DNA of 64,000 bases from CBDDLD01 sp965250025 (GCA_965250025.1 OZ252283.1:2232001-2296000), one strand, 5' to 3'; shown: positions 33,823 to 42,795, counted from the first letter of the stretch. Program-made: numbers and translations. Notes: generated from the letters alone by a model not told the origin.

Positions 33823-34284
33823 ATGACGCCTAAACAAAATCTAAAAACCTTTGGATATGTACTTCCCAATGCATCCACTCCCGGCGGCAGCTATAAGTCT
33901 GTAAACATCAGAGCAAATATCGCTTATATTGCTATTCAGTTTCCGATCTTAAACGAGGTATACAAATTTCAGGGACGATTAGGAAATGACATCTCTACTG
34001 AAGATGGATATAAAGCCATGGAGCTATGCGCCTTAAATGTTTTGGCTCAAGTGGATAAAGCTGTTGGTTTTGATAATATCCTAGGCTTAAATCATATCGA
34101 TGCCTATTTCCAATCGGGAGAGAACTGGGATGAATCTCCCGAGGTTGTTAATGGCGCTTCGGATGTGTTTAAAAAAATATTAGACGCTAAAGGTGAGCAT
34201 TCAAGAGCCATTTTTGGTGTTGAAAAACTTCCACGAAATTTTTGCGTCGGACTCACGGCAACATTCACAATAAAGGAAAAATGA
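33823..34284 (+). CDS. RidA/YjgF family protein (Atu1372-like)
   Basis: 153-residue trimeric chorismate-mutase-like fold protein. VNIRANIAYIAIQFPI begins the sheet, LCALNVLAQVDKAVG is the central helix, and IDAYFQSGENWDESPEVVNGAS and RAIFGVEKLPRNFCVGLTATF carry the late conserved block. The catalytic Arg of true RidA imine deaminases appears replaced in GVEKLPRN, matching the broader family, so activity is uncertain. The stop overlaps the ATG of the VOC gene (ATGA). Confidence 0.85.
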   Translation: MTPKQNLKTFGYVLPNASTPGGSYKSVNIRANIAYIAIQFPILNEVYKFQGRLGNDISTEDGYKAMELCALNVLAQVDKAVGFDNILGLNHIDAYFQSGENWDESPEVVNGASDVFKKILDAKGEHSRAIFGVEKLPRNFCVGLTATFTIKEK

Positions 34285-34703
34285 AACAATCCATAGTACA
34301 TATTGCATTGGTAGTAAAAGACTATGATGAGGCCATCGAATTCTATACCAAAAAGCTGAATTTTGATTTGATTGAAGATACATATCAACCGGAACAAGAT
34401 AAAAGATGGGTAGTTGTTGCACCGCCTAATTCTATCGGAACTACAGTTTTACTGGCCAAAGCTTCAAAACCCGAACAAGAGGAGTACATCGGAAATCAAG
34501 CCGGCGGCAGGGTTTTCCTATTTTTGAACTCTGACGATTTTTGGCGCGACTATAATGAGATGATATCCAAAGGCGTTGAATTTGTAAGAGCGCCCAAAAC
34601 AGCAGATTATGGAACCGTAGCTGTATTTAAAGATTTGTACGGAAACCTGTGGGATTTATTACAACTGAATGCCGATCACCCTATTGCGAAAAGAATGACA
34701 TAA
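34281..34703 (+). CDS. VOC (glyoxalase/bleomycin resistance) superfamily protein
   Basis: 140-residue protein of two beta-alpha-beta-beta-beta units (SIVHIALVVKDYDEAIEFYT at 4-23; VFLFLNSDDFWRDYNEMISKG in the second half; ATG 34281 fixed by ATGA overlap with the RidA gene). Metal ligand positions His7 and the Glu/Asp in the closing strand are plausible. Members are small-molecule lyases or binding proteins; the substrate is unknown. The RidA-VOC pairing suggests detoxification of a reactive metabolite (inference). Confidence 0.85.
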   Translation: MKQSIVHIALVVKDYDEAIEFYTKKLNFDLIEDTYQPEQDKRWVVVAPPNSIGTTVLLAKASKPEQEEYIGNQAGGRVFLFLNSDDFWRDYNEMISKGVEFVRAPKTADYGTVAVFKDLYGNLWDLLQLNADHPIAKRMT

Positions 34704-34717
34704 ACGCTACAAAAAAC

Positions 34718-36025
34718 ATGAAATGCCTGCTACAAATAGTGTTAATCTCTTTGATTCTTAGTGCCTGTAAACCCAATGGACAGACACACAACAGTTACAC
34801 CTCTGAAGCATTAAAAATTGAACGTATCAATGATAACGTATTTCAACATACCTCCTTTTTGGAAACACAAAATTTTGGCACCGTACCTTGTAATGGCCTG
34901 ATATATATAAATGACAATGAAGCCCTTATATTTGATACGCCTGTCAATGAAAAAGCCACAGCGGAATTGATCCGCTGGATGGGAAAAACAAAGATTAAAG
35001 CAGTCGTCGCCACTCATTTTCATGTGGACTGCCTCGGTAGTTTAGAACAATTTCATTCTAAAGGCATAACAACCTACGCCACCAATCAAACCATTAAGCT
35101 TGCCAAACAAAATAATGAAACCATACTTCCGCAATATGGTTTTGATAAACAAAAAGCGTTTAACATTGGCAGTGAAACCGTTTATGCAAAACATTTTGGC
35201 GAAGGACATACAAAAGATAATATTGTCGGCTATATTCCTTCCGAAAATGTATTGTTTGGAGGATGTTTGATAAAATCATTAAATGCTCCAAAAGGAAATT
35301 TGGAAGACGCAAACACTTCCGAATGGTCTTCAAGTGTTGAAAAAATAAAAGCGGAACTGACCGATATAGAACTTGTAATTCCGGGACATGGAAAACGTGG
35401 AGGGACAGAACTTTTAGAATATACCATTGAACTGTTTCGCAACGAGAAAAATCCGATGCTTTTCTTTTTGCACAACCGGTTTCTGGAGACACATGAATTA
35501 AACGATTTACATCCTGAATATGGCAGAACAGCATACAAAGAAATTTTAGTTGAATTTGAAAAGAGCGGACTCACCGTTATCAGCGAACAAAGGAATGGCA
35601 ATGTAAATGCCCGTGAATATGCTATGGGTGTTGTAGATCAAATCGATAGTCTAATTTCAACAGGTGTCAAACCAAATAAAATAACTGTTGTCGGAACATC
35701 AAAAGGCGGCTATATTGCACAATACGTTTCTACGCTGGCCAATAATCCTGACTTGAATTTTGTATTTGTAGCAAGCTTTCAGGAAAATGATATTCAAAAC
35801 ATTCCCGAAATCAATTACTGCGGTAACATCCTAAATATTTTTGAAAAGTCTGATCCTTTCGGTGTTTCCGCACTTCAAAGAAAGCTTAATTCTACCTGCG
35901 AGATTAAGAACTTTAAAGACATCGAACTCAATACAGGCATGCGTCATGGTTTTTTGTTCAAACCATTACAGGCATGGATAGCACCATCTATACAATGGGC
36001 AAAAGGCAACTATGACATAGAATAA
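34718..36025 (+). CDS. subclass B1-like metallo-beta-lactamase fused to an alpha/beta hydrolase (lipoprotein)
   Basis: 435-residue lipoprotein (lipobox LSAC, Cys17); ATG 34718 chosen because it opens this signal. Residues about 35-240 form a metallo-beta-lactamase fold with the full B1 ligand set: His100, His102 and Asp104 (HFHVD), His164 (GEGHTKDN), Cys183 (GGCLIK), His224 (IPGHG). Residues about 245-435 are a hydrolase-type domain with GTSKGG (Ser328) and a late GMRHGF His. True B1 lactamases end at about residue 240, so the C-terminal domain is an added module. The gene follows the VOC gene by 14 bp. Whether it hydrolyses beta-lactams or another amide or ester is untested. Confidence 0.8.
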   Translation: MKCLLQIVLISLILSACKPNGQTHNSYTSEALKIERINDNVFQHTSFLETQNFGTVPCNGLIYINDNEALIFDTPVNEKATAELIRWMGKTKIKAVVATHFHVDCLGSLEQFHSKGITTYATNQTIKLAKQNNETILPQYGFDKQKAFNIGSETVYAKHFGEGHTKDNIVGYIPSENVLFGGCLIKSLNAPKGNLEDANTSEWSSSVEKIKAELTDIELVIPGHGKRGGTELLEYTIELFRNEKNPMLFFLHNRFLETHELNDLHPEYGRTAYKEILVEFEKSGLTVISEQRNGNVNAREYAMGVVDQIDSLISTGVKPNKITVVGTSKGGYIAQYVSTLANNPDLNFVFVASFQENDIQNIPEINYCGNILNIFEKSDPFGVSALQRKLNSTCEIKNFKDIELNTGMRHGFLFKPLQAWIAPSIQWAKGNYDIE

Positions 36026-36156
36026 CGGGCTGTTGCATAAGGCATATCCTCCTCTCGAATCATAATCTAAATGCCGTGTTCTACAATTTATCAACTGTTA
36101 GATTTGTGAATATCAACATAGAAAGCATAATATTTCTTAGTTTCGTAAGCCAATTA
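36026..36156 (+). promoter_or_regulatory. spacer with palindrome and repeated TAGATTTG promoter block
   Basis: GGCAT (36039-36043) and ATGCC (36071-36075) enclose a loop. TAGATTTG at 36099-36106 with flanking GTT and TGT repeats the block seen at 33783 and 41569; predicted transcription would begin about 45 bp before ATG 36157. Confidence 0.4.
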
Positions 36157-37389
36157 ATGGATCTTCAAAAGACAAATAAACAATCATCTGCAACACAGCG
36201 CCAGCTTAAACTGAAGCAAAACTTCAGTATTAAGGAATTCTTCAGTATAAGTATTAATACCAAAAGGATCTATGGGCTTGATATCCTCAGAGCTCTTGCG
36301 ATTTTATTTGTAGTCGTCGGGCATGGAAGATACCAACTACCTTCGGAACTTCAGAAACTACATCAAATTATCATTTTTGATGGTGTATCCATATTCTTTG
36401 TTCTCAGTGGGTTCTTAATTGGAGGCATCTTAATCAAACTGCTCGATAAAAATCAACCGACAAAAGAGCTTATCGTTAATTTTTGGATTAGAAGGTGGTT
36501 CCGGACTTTGCCAAACTATTTTTTGATACTGTTTTTATTATTGGGGTTTAGTTTTATCAGCAATGATGGTGTAACGATTTGGAGCGTAAAAGAATATTTT
36601 GTCTTTGCTCAGAACTTATTTACCGAGCACCCTGATTTTTTCCCAGAGGCCTGGAGTTTAAGCATTGAAGAATGGTTCTATATAATAACCCCTATTTGTA
36701 TTTTTTCACTTCTCTATTTTTTTAAAATTAAATCTAAACAAGCGGTTCTTACAGTAGCTATTTCCGTTTTAGTCATGATCTTTCTATTCAGATGCTTCAG
36801 ATACTTAAGTATTGATGTGAATTCCCAAGGCGAATGGGATAAGCTATTCAGAAAACAAGTAATTACAAGATTAGACAGTTTAATGTTTGGTGTGATAAGT
36901 GCTTATATACAGTATTACACAAAAGCTGTATGGTTGAAATATAAGAAGGTGGTGTTATTCACAGGCATAGCAATTTTTATTACCACCAAGGCATTGTTTT
37001 TACTTCATGTGATTCCATACACCGGATTTTACAACTGTGTTGTTTCTTTTTCTATGACTTCCATAGCCACAGCATGCCTCCTTCCTTATCTAAGCGATTT
37101 AAAATCGGGTTCCGGAAAAATCTATAAATACATTACTATAATTAGCTTGATCTCTTACTCTATGTATCTGTTAAACTTATCCGTTGTTCAAATGCATATC
37201 ATTAATAGAATCCCCTGGAAGCGCTTTATCGATAATACGTATTTAATTATCTTCTTAAGATATAGTGCCTATTGGATACTTACTATATTAGGTTCTATAC
37301 TGTTGTATAAGTACTATGAAATTCCAACAACCAAACTCAGGGATAATAAAACTGTAAAAAAAGCGATTGCCAATATCTTAAGTAAGTAA
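36157..37389 (+). CDS. acyltransferase 3 (OafA-like) membrane protein
   Basis: 410-residue polytopic acyltransferase; start at ATG 36157 (MDLQKTNKQSS), the 27-codon extension being promoter DNA. Family blocks: RIYGLDILRALAILFVVVGHGR (about 50-71, catalytic His), FFVLSGFLIGGIL and AWSLSIEEWFYIITPI (about 165-180). Such enzymes O-acetylate envelope or surface polysaccharides using cytosolic acyl donors. The substrate is not determinable. It opens the long same-strand accessory region. Confidence 0.88.
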   Translation: MDLQKTNKQSSATQRQLKLKQNFSIKEFFSISINTKRIYGLDILRALAILFVVVGHGRYQLPSELQKLHQIIIFDGVSIFFVLSGFLIGGILIKLLDKNQPTKELIVNFWIRRWFRTLPNYFLILFLLLGFSFISNDGVTIWSVKEYFVFAQNLFTEHPDFFPEAWSLSIEEWFYIITPICIFSLLYFFKIKSKQAVLTVAISVLVMIFLFRCFRYLSIDVNSQGEWDKLFRKQVITRLDSLMFGVISAYIQYYTKAVWLKYKKVVLFTGIAIFITTKALFLLHVIPYTGFYNCVVSFSMTSIATACLLPYLSDLKSGSGKIYKYITIISLISYSMYLLNLSVVQMHIINRIPWKRFIDNTYLIIFLRYSAYWILTILGSILLYKYYEIPTTKLRDNKTVKKAIANILSK

Positions 37390-37534
37390 TGTTGTTACTA
37401 AAATTGATGTTTTTGTTCAGCAAGAGTGTAGTGTAAGAGTGTAACATTCTATACGCTTTTTTATCTATTAATTATAGCATACATGAATAAGCAGGTTTAT
37501 TTATTGACACACTTCAATACAAATCATAGGTGAT

Positions 37535-38368
37535 ATGAAATCAATTTTAACACTACTATTTTGTTTTTTAATTCTTACCAAATGTGATAAATCTAATAAA
37601 ACAGAACAGAAAGAGGTGCTCAACAACACGCCAAAGGTTTCAATTTTAGGCGTATTTCATTTTGCAGGAACTTCAGACTTTTCTTCTGTGGAATTTGAAA
37701 GCCTTGAATCGAAAAAAAGACAGAATGAAATCAAAGATATTATAGAACAACTTAAAGTATTCCGACCAACCAAAGTCATGCTTGAATTTCCATCTTCTGA
37801 TGCTAAATATTTAGATAGCTTGTATATAGAAACTTTAAATGGAAATCGTAACTATACTATTAACGAAATAGAGCAATTGGGTTTTAGATTAGCAAAAGAA
37901 CTGAATCATAACCATGTGTATGCCATAGACTACAAGCTAGATTTGCCGTTTGAAAAGCTCATAAAATATGCAGAAAAGAATGATCAGGAGCGATTTGAGA
38001 CTATGGTGGCTTCCATAAAAAAACAAGATCAGAAAGAATCGGACTTTTTAGAAAAAAATTCGATACTCGATTACCTTATCTATCGCAACTCAGATGAAGA
38101 AGATATTAGAAACAAAGACCAATACTTAAATCAGTCGGCAAAATTTGTCAACGACTCAAGCTATATTGGCGCTGAATTCGTATCGAAATGGTGGGAACGA
38201 AATATTTACATGATGACCAACATTGACCGCCAGATGACTGAGAATGATAGAGTTTTGGTCATAGTGGGAGCTGCTCACAGAGCGGTACTAAAAGATTTCT
38301 ATGAAGACCGAACAGACGTAGAGTATGTAGAAATAAGGAATTTTTTAAAACGTAAATCTACTCACTAA
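37535..38368 (+). CDS. DUF5694-like lipoprotein
   Basis: 277-residue lipoprotein (signal ends LTKC, Cys17). The body carries VSILGVFHFAGTSDF and later VLVIVGAAHRAVL, the His-containing ends typical of the TraB/ChaN/EreA-like fold to which DUF5694 proteins belong. An unrelated-looking gene at 39309 shares the same two-end pattern (FIGMNHIG...VVVYGKGHF). Function unknown; these folds hydrolyse or sense small molecules at the envelope. Confidence 0.75.
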   Translation: MKSILTLLFCFLILTKCDKSNKTEQKEVLNNTPKVSILGVFHFAGTSDFSSVEFESLESKKRQNEIKDIIEQLKVFRPTKVMLEFPSSDAKYLDSLYIETLNGNRNYTINEIEQLGFRLAKELNHNHVYAIDYKLDLPFEKLIKYAEKNDQERFETMVASIKKQDQKESDFLEKNSILDYLIYRNSDEEDIRNKDQYLNQSAKFVNDSSYIGAEFVSKWWERNIYMMTNIDRQMTENDRVLVIVGAAHRAVLKDFYEDRTDVEYVEIRNFLKRKSTH

Positions 38369-38400
38369 CAATACCCTACTTTCCCCCAACCCCAAAATCC

Positions 38401-38435
38401 TAACCATTAACTACTAACTACTAACCACTAATAAT
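38401..38435 (+). repeat. degenerate heptamer tandem repeat (TAACTAC type)
   Basis: Five successive 7-mers: TAACCAT, TAACTAC, TAACTAC, TAACCAC, TAATAAT, after a C-rich stretch behind the DUF5694 stop. Similar heptamers occur at 45613-45650 and, weaker, at 4652-4672. Confidence 0.7.
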
Positions 38436-38550
38436 TAAAAGAGCACATTTATAGCTACAACTAGATATAAACAGTAATACATTTTTTACAAATGGCATGA
38501 TTTTTGTTTAATTTTCCTACAAATTAAAGCATTCAAAAAATCATCAAAAA

Positions 38551-39159
38551 ATGAGAAACACCTTATTGCTAATTCTGTTCTTTACCTCTTATATAACTTT
38601 TGCACAAAACCAAATAGACAACAAAGCAACCGATACTCAAAAGAATAAAGGTTATTTCAATATTACTAAAATTGGTTATATCACAAATTACAATCTAAAA
38701 CGAGATCTTTTCATTGAAGGTGTTGGTGGTATCTATTCTGAACTTGAATCCGAGAGGTCTCATGCATGGAGTTTACAAACCGTTAATGGCTACTTTTTAT
38801 CTCCAAATTTCTCACTTGGGGTTGCAATAGGACTAGATGGTTATCATAATCCAAATTTCAATACGTTACCAGTCTTATTGGATGTAAGAGCATATTTATC
38901 TAAGAAAAAAAACTCTGTTTATTCTTTTTTAAATATTGGTCCCAGCTTGAGACTTGGAGGTGAAAATTCCGCATTAAGAAAAGGCATGGTTTTTAATATT
39001 GGCGTAGGCTACAAATATAAAGTTGGGAAAAAGCTATTTCTAGTCTCTGACATTGGGTTTTCTCATAAAACGATAAGTTTAACAGAGGAATGGATAAGCA
39101 CGTCTGATGATACCGTTAAAGCCAATGGAATCGGTTTTAGTATTGGTATTATGTTCTAA
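38551..39159 (+). CDS. outer membrane beta-barrel-like protein (copy 1)
   Basis: 202-residue exported protein: signal LLLILFFTSYITFAQ. The mature part is made of alternating strands (GYFNITKIGYITNYNL, GVAIGLDGY, NIGPSLRLGG, GYKYKVGKKLFLVSDIGF) ending GIGFSIGIMF, a typical small porin-like barrel of about eight strands. A near-identical copy lies at 40862. Family not further recognised. The 182-bp upstream spacer is C-rich with heptamer repeats. Confidence 0.72.
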   Translation: MRNTLLLILFFTSYITFAQNQIDNKATDTQKNKGYFNITKIGYITNYNLKRDLFIEGVGGIYSELESERSHAWSLQTVNGYFLSPNFSLGVAIGLDGYHNPNFNTLPVLLDVRAYLSKKKNSVYSFLNIGPSLRLGGENSALRKGMVFNIGVGYKYKVGKKLFLVSDIGFSHKTISLTEEWISTSDDTVKANGIGFSIGIMF

Positions 39160-39308
39160 TATCAAAATAATTCTCGCCACATGTTACCTATTAACAGCCC
39201 AATAATAAAATTCACGAACCTTAAAAATAAGATAATTATTACATTTTATGGTTATGTATAAAACACGCCTAATTAACTATTAAATTTTAAAAATTAAACC
39301 TAATTAAT

Positions 39309-40085
39309 ATGAAAAAGCCCTTAATACTATTGTTACTTATAACACTTACTTCCTGTAGTTCTATTTTATTGAATTTTGAGTTTGAAAAATATGGTATACT
39401 TAATACAAAAAATAAGCTTAGCATTTTAAAAAGTGAAAAACAAGAATTAATATTTATCGGAATGAATCATATCGGCAGAAAAGAATTCTATGATGATGTC
39501 GCATATAAAATCGACTCTCTACAAAAATTAGGCTATACCGTTTTTTATGAAGGTGTTACTGACGGCAAGGAAATTGATTCCACAACCACTGCAATTAGTA
39601 ATATGAAACTAAGAAAGCTAATAGGCTTCTATCCTAGTCAACATATAGACACAACCACAAACATTATTGAGGGTAAAATAAAATATAAAGGCGCATATAA
39701 GTTGGTCAATCAACCAAAATATAACGAATTAAAGATCGATAGTTTAACTGCGATAAACGCCGATGTTGGCACTACCGAATTAATTACTGAGTTTGAAAAA
39801 AATTACACAGAAATAAAATTAGACAGTTGCGATTTCAAAACAAAACTAAAGGACCGAAACTATAAATGTAAAAAAGTAAAAAAACGTTTATATAAAAAAT
39901 TCATGAAAGAATATGTAAACGACTATAGAAATGATCATTTAGCCAATACGATACTCAAAAGTGGAAACAATAAAATTGTAGTAGTTTATGGAAAAGGTCA
40001 TTTTTGGGAGTTATATTTCAGACTAATAGCCTCAGATAAAAGCTATATAAAAGAAAAATATAAAGGTATTACACCTAGAACCTAA
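39309..40085 (+). CDS. TraB/ChaN-like lipoprotein, unknown
   Basis: 258-residue protein with a lipobox (LTLTSC, Cys16) and two short motifs at either end, LIFIGMNHIGRKEFYDDV (about 51-68) and KIVVVYGKGHFWEL (about 222-235). These resemble the His motifs of the TraB/ChaN fold, as in the gene at 37535. A frameshifted remnant of its first 120 bp lies at 40738. Poly-basic segment KCKKVKKRLYKKFMK near residue 190. Function unknown. Confidence 0.68.
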   Translation: MKKPLILLLLITLTSCSSILLNFEFEKYGILNTKNKLSILKSEKQELIFIGMNHIGRKEFYDDVAYKIDSLQKLGYTVFYEGVTDGKEIDSTTTAISNMKLRKLIGFYPSQHIDTTTNIIEGKIKYKGAYKLVNQPKYNELKIDSLTAINADVGTTELITEFEKNYTEIKLDSCDFKTKLKDRNYKCKKVKKRLYKKFMKEYVNDYRNDHLANTILKSGNNKIVVVYGKGHFWELYFRLIASDKSYIKEKYKGITPRT

Positions 40086-40176
40086 CACCTAAATTACCTA
40101 CTAACGATTATTTCATAAAAATTTACAGCCACCCTAAAGTAGGATTAATCTTACTTTTGTATATTTGAATATTATT

Positions 40177-40653
40177 ATGGCTGAACTAATTATCTATAGA
40201 GATCCTGACGAATATGCAAATAGTCTTAGAACTATTAATCTATATGTTAATGGTAATCGATACGATATAAAAAGTGGAGAAAAGCTGTCAATTGAATTAA
40301 AAGAAGGCAAACACTCTGTTTATGCCAAGTTAGATAGGGGGACTTCTAAAACTAAGCTTTTAAATTTGAGACAACATGAAAAAATCACAATGAAACTGAC
40401 CAGTGTTTTTGGAAGTAAAAAAATAGTTTCACCATTTAAGACACTTGTATTAGATTTCACTCTTGTCTTTACAACATTTATATTACCATTTTTGAATGGT
40501 AGATTGATAATACTAAATATAATACTTTATATAGTTACAGGATTTATGGTCATTGATTTAATTCGAAAAATAACCTATTATACAATCTTATCTGATAGGC
40601 TACTACTTTTAAAAGAAGTAACCGGGCATAACACGGTGTATAAACATAACTAA
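40177..40653 (+). CDS. small membrane protein with PEGA-like N-terminal domain
   Basis: 158-residue protein; ATG 40177 is preferred over TTG 40165. Residues about 1-70 are beta-rich (INLYVNGNRYDIKSGEKLSI, then ELKEGKHSVYAKL), resembling a PEGA or carbohydrate-binding-like sandwich, followed by two hydrophobic helices (about 92-107 and 110-132). TATATTTG at 40160-40167 fits a -7 consensus, but its position would make the transcript leaderless, so it may be chance. Function unknown. Confidence 0.65.
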   Translation: MAELIIYRDPDEYANSLRTINLYVNGNRYDIKSGEKLSIELKEGKHSVYAKLDRGTSKTKLLNLRQHEKITMKLTSVFGSKKIVSPFKTLVLDFTLVFTTFILPFLNGRLIILNIILYIVTGFMVIDLIRKITYYTILSDRLLLLKEVTGHNTVYKHN

Positions 40654-40737
40654 TATATGCTTCGTTAAAAGATTAAGCACATCATTTATAACGATCATAA
40701 GATTCTTAATTGAGCTTTAAAGTAAATATTAATTAAT

Positions 40738-40860
40738 ATGAAAAAGGATCTAATACTGTTACATTTATTTCCCTTATTTCCTGTAGCTCAATTTCACTTA
40801 ACCAAGCTTTAAAAAACATGGTATTTTTAATACTAAAAGTGAATTAGAAATTATAAAAAA
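40738..40860 (+). pseudogene. truncated, frameshifted copy of the 39309 lipoprotein gene
   Basis: The DNA from ATG 40738 runs parallel to the start of the gene at 39309 (shared TTAATATGAAAAAG, TTCCTGTAG, ATGGTAT and TTAATAC blocks in the same order). Small indels break the frame, which closes after 24 codons. The remnant is directly followed, with one base between, by copy 2 of the barrel gene. It therefore marks the boundary of a duplication. Confidence 0.8.
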
Positions 40861-40861
40861 A

Positions 40862-41464
40862 ATGAAAAAAACCTTATTGCTAATTCTGCTTTTTACCTCT
40901 TATATAACTTTTACCCAAAACCAAATAGATAACAAAGTAACCGATCCTAAAAAGAATAAAGGTTATTTCAATATCACTAAAATTGGCTATATCACAAATT
41001 ATAAACTAAAACGAGATATTTTTATTGAGGGTGCTGATGGTATCTATTCTGAACTTGAATCCGAGAGGTCACATGCATGGAGTTTACAAACCATTAATGG
41101 CTACTTTTTATCTCCAAATTTCTCGCTTGGGGTTGTAATAGGATTTGATAGCTATCCACATTTCAGTACGTTACCGGTTTTATTGGATGTAAGAGCATAC
41201 TTATCTAAGAAAAAAAACTCTGTTTATTCTTTTTTAAATATTGGTCCCAGCTTGAGACTTGGAGGTGAAAATTCCGCATTAAGAAAAGGCATGGTTTTTA
41301 ATATTGGCATAGGCTACAAATATAAAGTTGGAAAAAAGCTATTTCTGGTCTCTGACATTGGGTTTTATCATAAAACGATAAGTTTAACAGAGGAATGGAT
41401 AAGTACATCTGATGATACCATTAAAGACAATGGAATTGGTTTTAGTATTGGCATTATGTTCTAA
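40862..41464 (+). CDS. outer membrane beta-barrel-like protein (copy 2)
   Basis: 200-residue exported protein (signal LLLILLFTSYITFTQ) differing from the gene at 38551 at only about 20 positions and by a two-residue deletion in the GFDSYPHFST region. The two genes flank the lipoprotein and the PEGA-like gene, and copy 2 starts immediately after the decayed lipoprotein copy. The near identity suggests recent duplication or gene conversion. Confidence 0.75.
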   Translation: MKKTLLLILLFTSYITFTQNQIDNKVTDPKKNKGYFNITKIGYITNYKLKRDIFIEGADGIYSELESERSHAWSLQTINGYFLSPNFSLGVVIGFDSYPHFSTLPVLLDVRAYLSKKKNSVYSFLNIGPSLRLGGENSALRKGMVFNIGIGYKYKVGKKLFLVSDIGFYHKTISLTEEWISTSDDTIKDNGIGFSIGIMF

Positions 41465-41516
41465 TTTTCATCACTTAACACCTATTCCCTACCTCCCACC
41501 CACCGACAATCAGTTT

Positions 41517-41559
41517 ATAAAACCTAAGACTCTTCATTAAACAAGTTTTAATTGTAAGA
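41517..41559 (+). repeat. 43-bp intergenic repeat, copy 1
   Basis: Begins ATAAAACCTAAGACTCTTCA and ends TTTTAATTGTAAGA. Identical except for one base to 45684-45726. Both lie after a C-rich tract and before a palindrome and a gene start. Confidence 0.85.
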
Positions 41560-41613
41560 CAAATCTGTTAGATTTGTGGGTATAAATATAACTGGGATAA
41601 ACACCATTGTGTT
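41559..41613 (+). promoter_or_regulatory. promoter block with two palindromes
   Basis: ACAAATCT-GTT-AGATTTGT (41559-41577) is a perfect inverted repeat containing the -7-like TAGATTTG. Downstream ATAAACAC-CATT-GTGTTTAT (about 41595-41614) is a second perfect one, followed by TAGTTAGCCAACATTTGAAAA before the next gene. Confidence 0.5.
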
Positions 41614-41634
41614 TATGCGCTAGTTAGCCAACAT

Positions 41635-42164
41635 TTGAAAACCGTCACGAAAAATAACCTCGAACAGAATTTAAAAGAAGCCACTTCTTCTCTATTAGAA
41701 ATGGCAAGAAATTCTTGTTGGAATAAAATTTCAAATAATACAAGTTACATTATTTCGGAAACAAAAAATGATGTACCGAATCGAACTGAACGAAAAAAGG
41801 TAAATAATAAAAAAAACCTAAACCACTCGGAAAAATAACGACTGAATTAAACGCATTTTATGAAAATCTATACGATATAAACTTGTACATATATAAATGC
41901 CATAAGAACAAGACAATAATTGAAATTCAATATTATCCAAAATCATCGCTCGAATCTGACTTCTATAAAACTGTAAAAAACAATGACCCAATGCTTCATT
42001 ATAAAATTAGACTTCCAAGTTATCGAAGAAATGATACAGACAAATTTAATATTAATTGGGAATTGGGTGGAATTCGTCACGAATGGAATAGTTTTTTAGG
42101 CAAAATTCGATTTAAGATTTGGGAATATAAACGTAAGATGAGAAAAAGATTAAGGAAAATTTAA
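41635..42164 (+). pseudogene. unknown protein gene interrupted by a frameshift at an A8 tract
   Basis: The frame from TTG 41635 (LEMARNSCWNKISNNTSYI...) stops at 41838. The frame ending at 42164 (KPKPLGKITTELNAFYENLYDINLYIYKCHK...RKMRKRLRKI) is open well upstream of its first start codon and joins the first frame exactly at the run of eight A at 41809-41816. Nine or six A would give one protein of about 176 residues. This can be a real disruption, programmed slippage on the A-run, or a base-calling error. The intact product would be soluble and basic at its C-terminus; family not recognised. Its stop overlaps the next start (TAATG). Confidence 0.7.
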
Positions 42165-42613
42165 TGAACATAAGTTTTGACCTTGATAGCACATTAATTC
42201 CCAATGGAAAGGAATTTGAAACCGAAAACCGTAGTGCAATTGCTAAATTGTTTGGAATTGAAGAAATGCGAAAAGGCACACATGAATTAATATCTGACTT
42301 ACAAAGTCAAGGTCATAAAATTCACATTTACACAACGTCATTTAGAACTAAAATTAAAATAAGGTTGACTTTAAAGTATTACGGAATAAAAGTCAATCGA
42401 ATAGTAAACGAAAAGGAAAATCGTCGAGTTTTAAAATCTCGGAATATTAACTCATCGAAATTTCCGCCAGCATTTGACTTTGATTTACATATTGACGATT
42501 TAAAAGGCGTTGGGATTGAGAGTGAAAGATTAAACTTTAATGCAATTATTGTCGAACCAACAGACAAAAATTGGATTGAAAAAATAAAAATCGGAATAAA
42601 AAACGTTGAGTAG
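42164..42613 (+). CDS. HAD-like hydrolase
   Basis: 149-residue cytosolic protein with the HAD nucleophile motif FDLDSTL (Asp6, Asp8) at the N-terminus, motif II Thr in IHIYTTSFRTK (about 54-56) and a late acidic motif LHIDDLKGVG. It is a minimal-cap phosphatase-like fold. The start overlaps the stop of the upstream frameshifted gene (TAATG), so the two were made to be translated together. Substrate unknown. Confidence 0.78.
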   Translation: MNISFDLDSTLIPNGKEFETENRSAIAKLFGIEEMRKGTHELISDLQSQGHKIHIYTTSFRTKIKIRLTLKYYGIKVNRIVNEKENRRVLKSRNINSSKFPPAFDFDLHIDDLKGVGIESERLNFNAIIVEPTDKNWIEKIKIGIKNVE

Positions 42614-42795
42614 TAATGTGCATAATTCATTGCTAGTAAAGGCTTACTTACGAAAATTCTGCTGGAGTTTTCTACCTGTGATTATTTACTAACTTTAGTG
42701 CTTAAACACATAACGAAATCACACACGAGGCCATTGGCAAACATTTAAAGCAACCTTTTTGTGAATTTTACATCTTATAATAAAAACACCACTTA
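42614..42795 (+). other. spacer with cassette-boundary-like sequence
   Basis: Gene-free. Contains TTACGAAAATTCTGCTGGAG / GTTTTC type self-complementary sequence (42649-42674) and TTGGCAAACATTTAAA at about 42735-42750, resembling GCCAACATTTGAAAA before 41635. Confidence 0.45.

Noticed and set aside
38401..38435. CRISPR array
   Set aside because: Only 7-bp units without spacers and no cas genes nearby.
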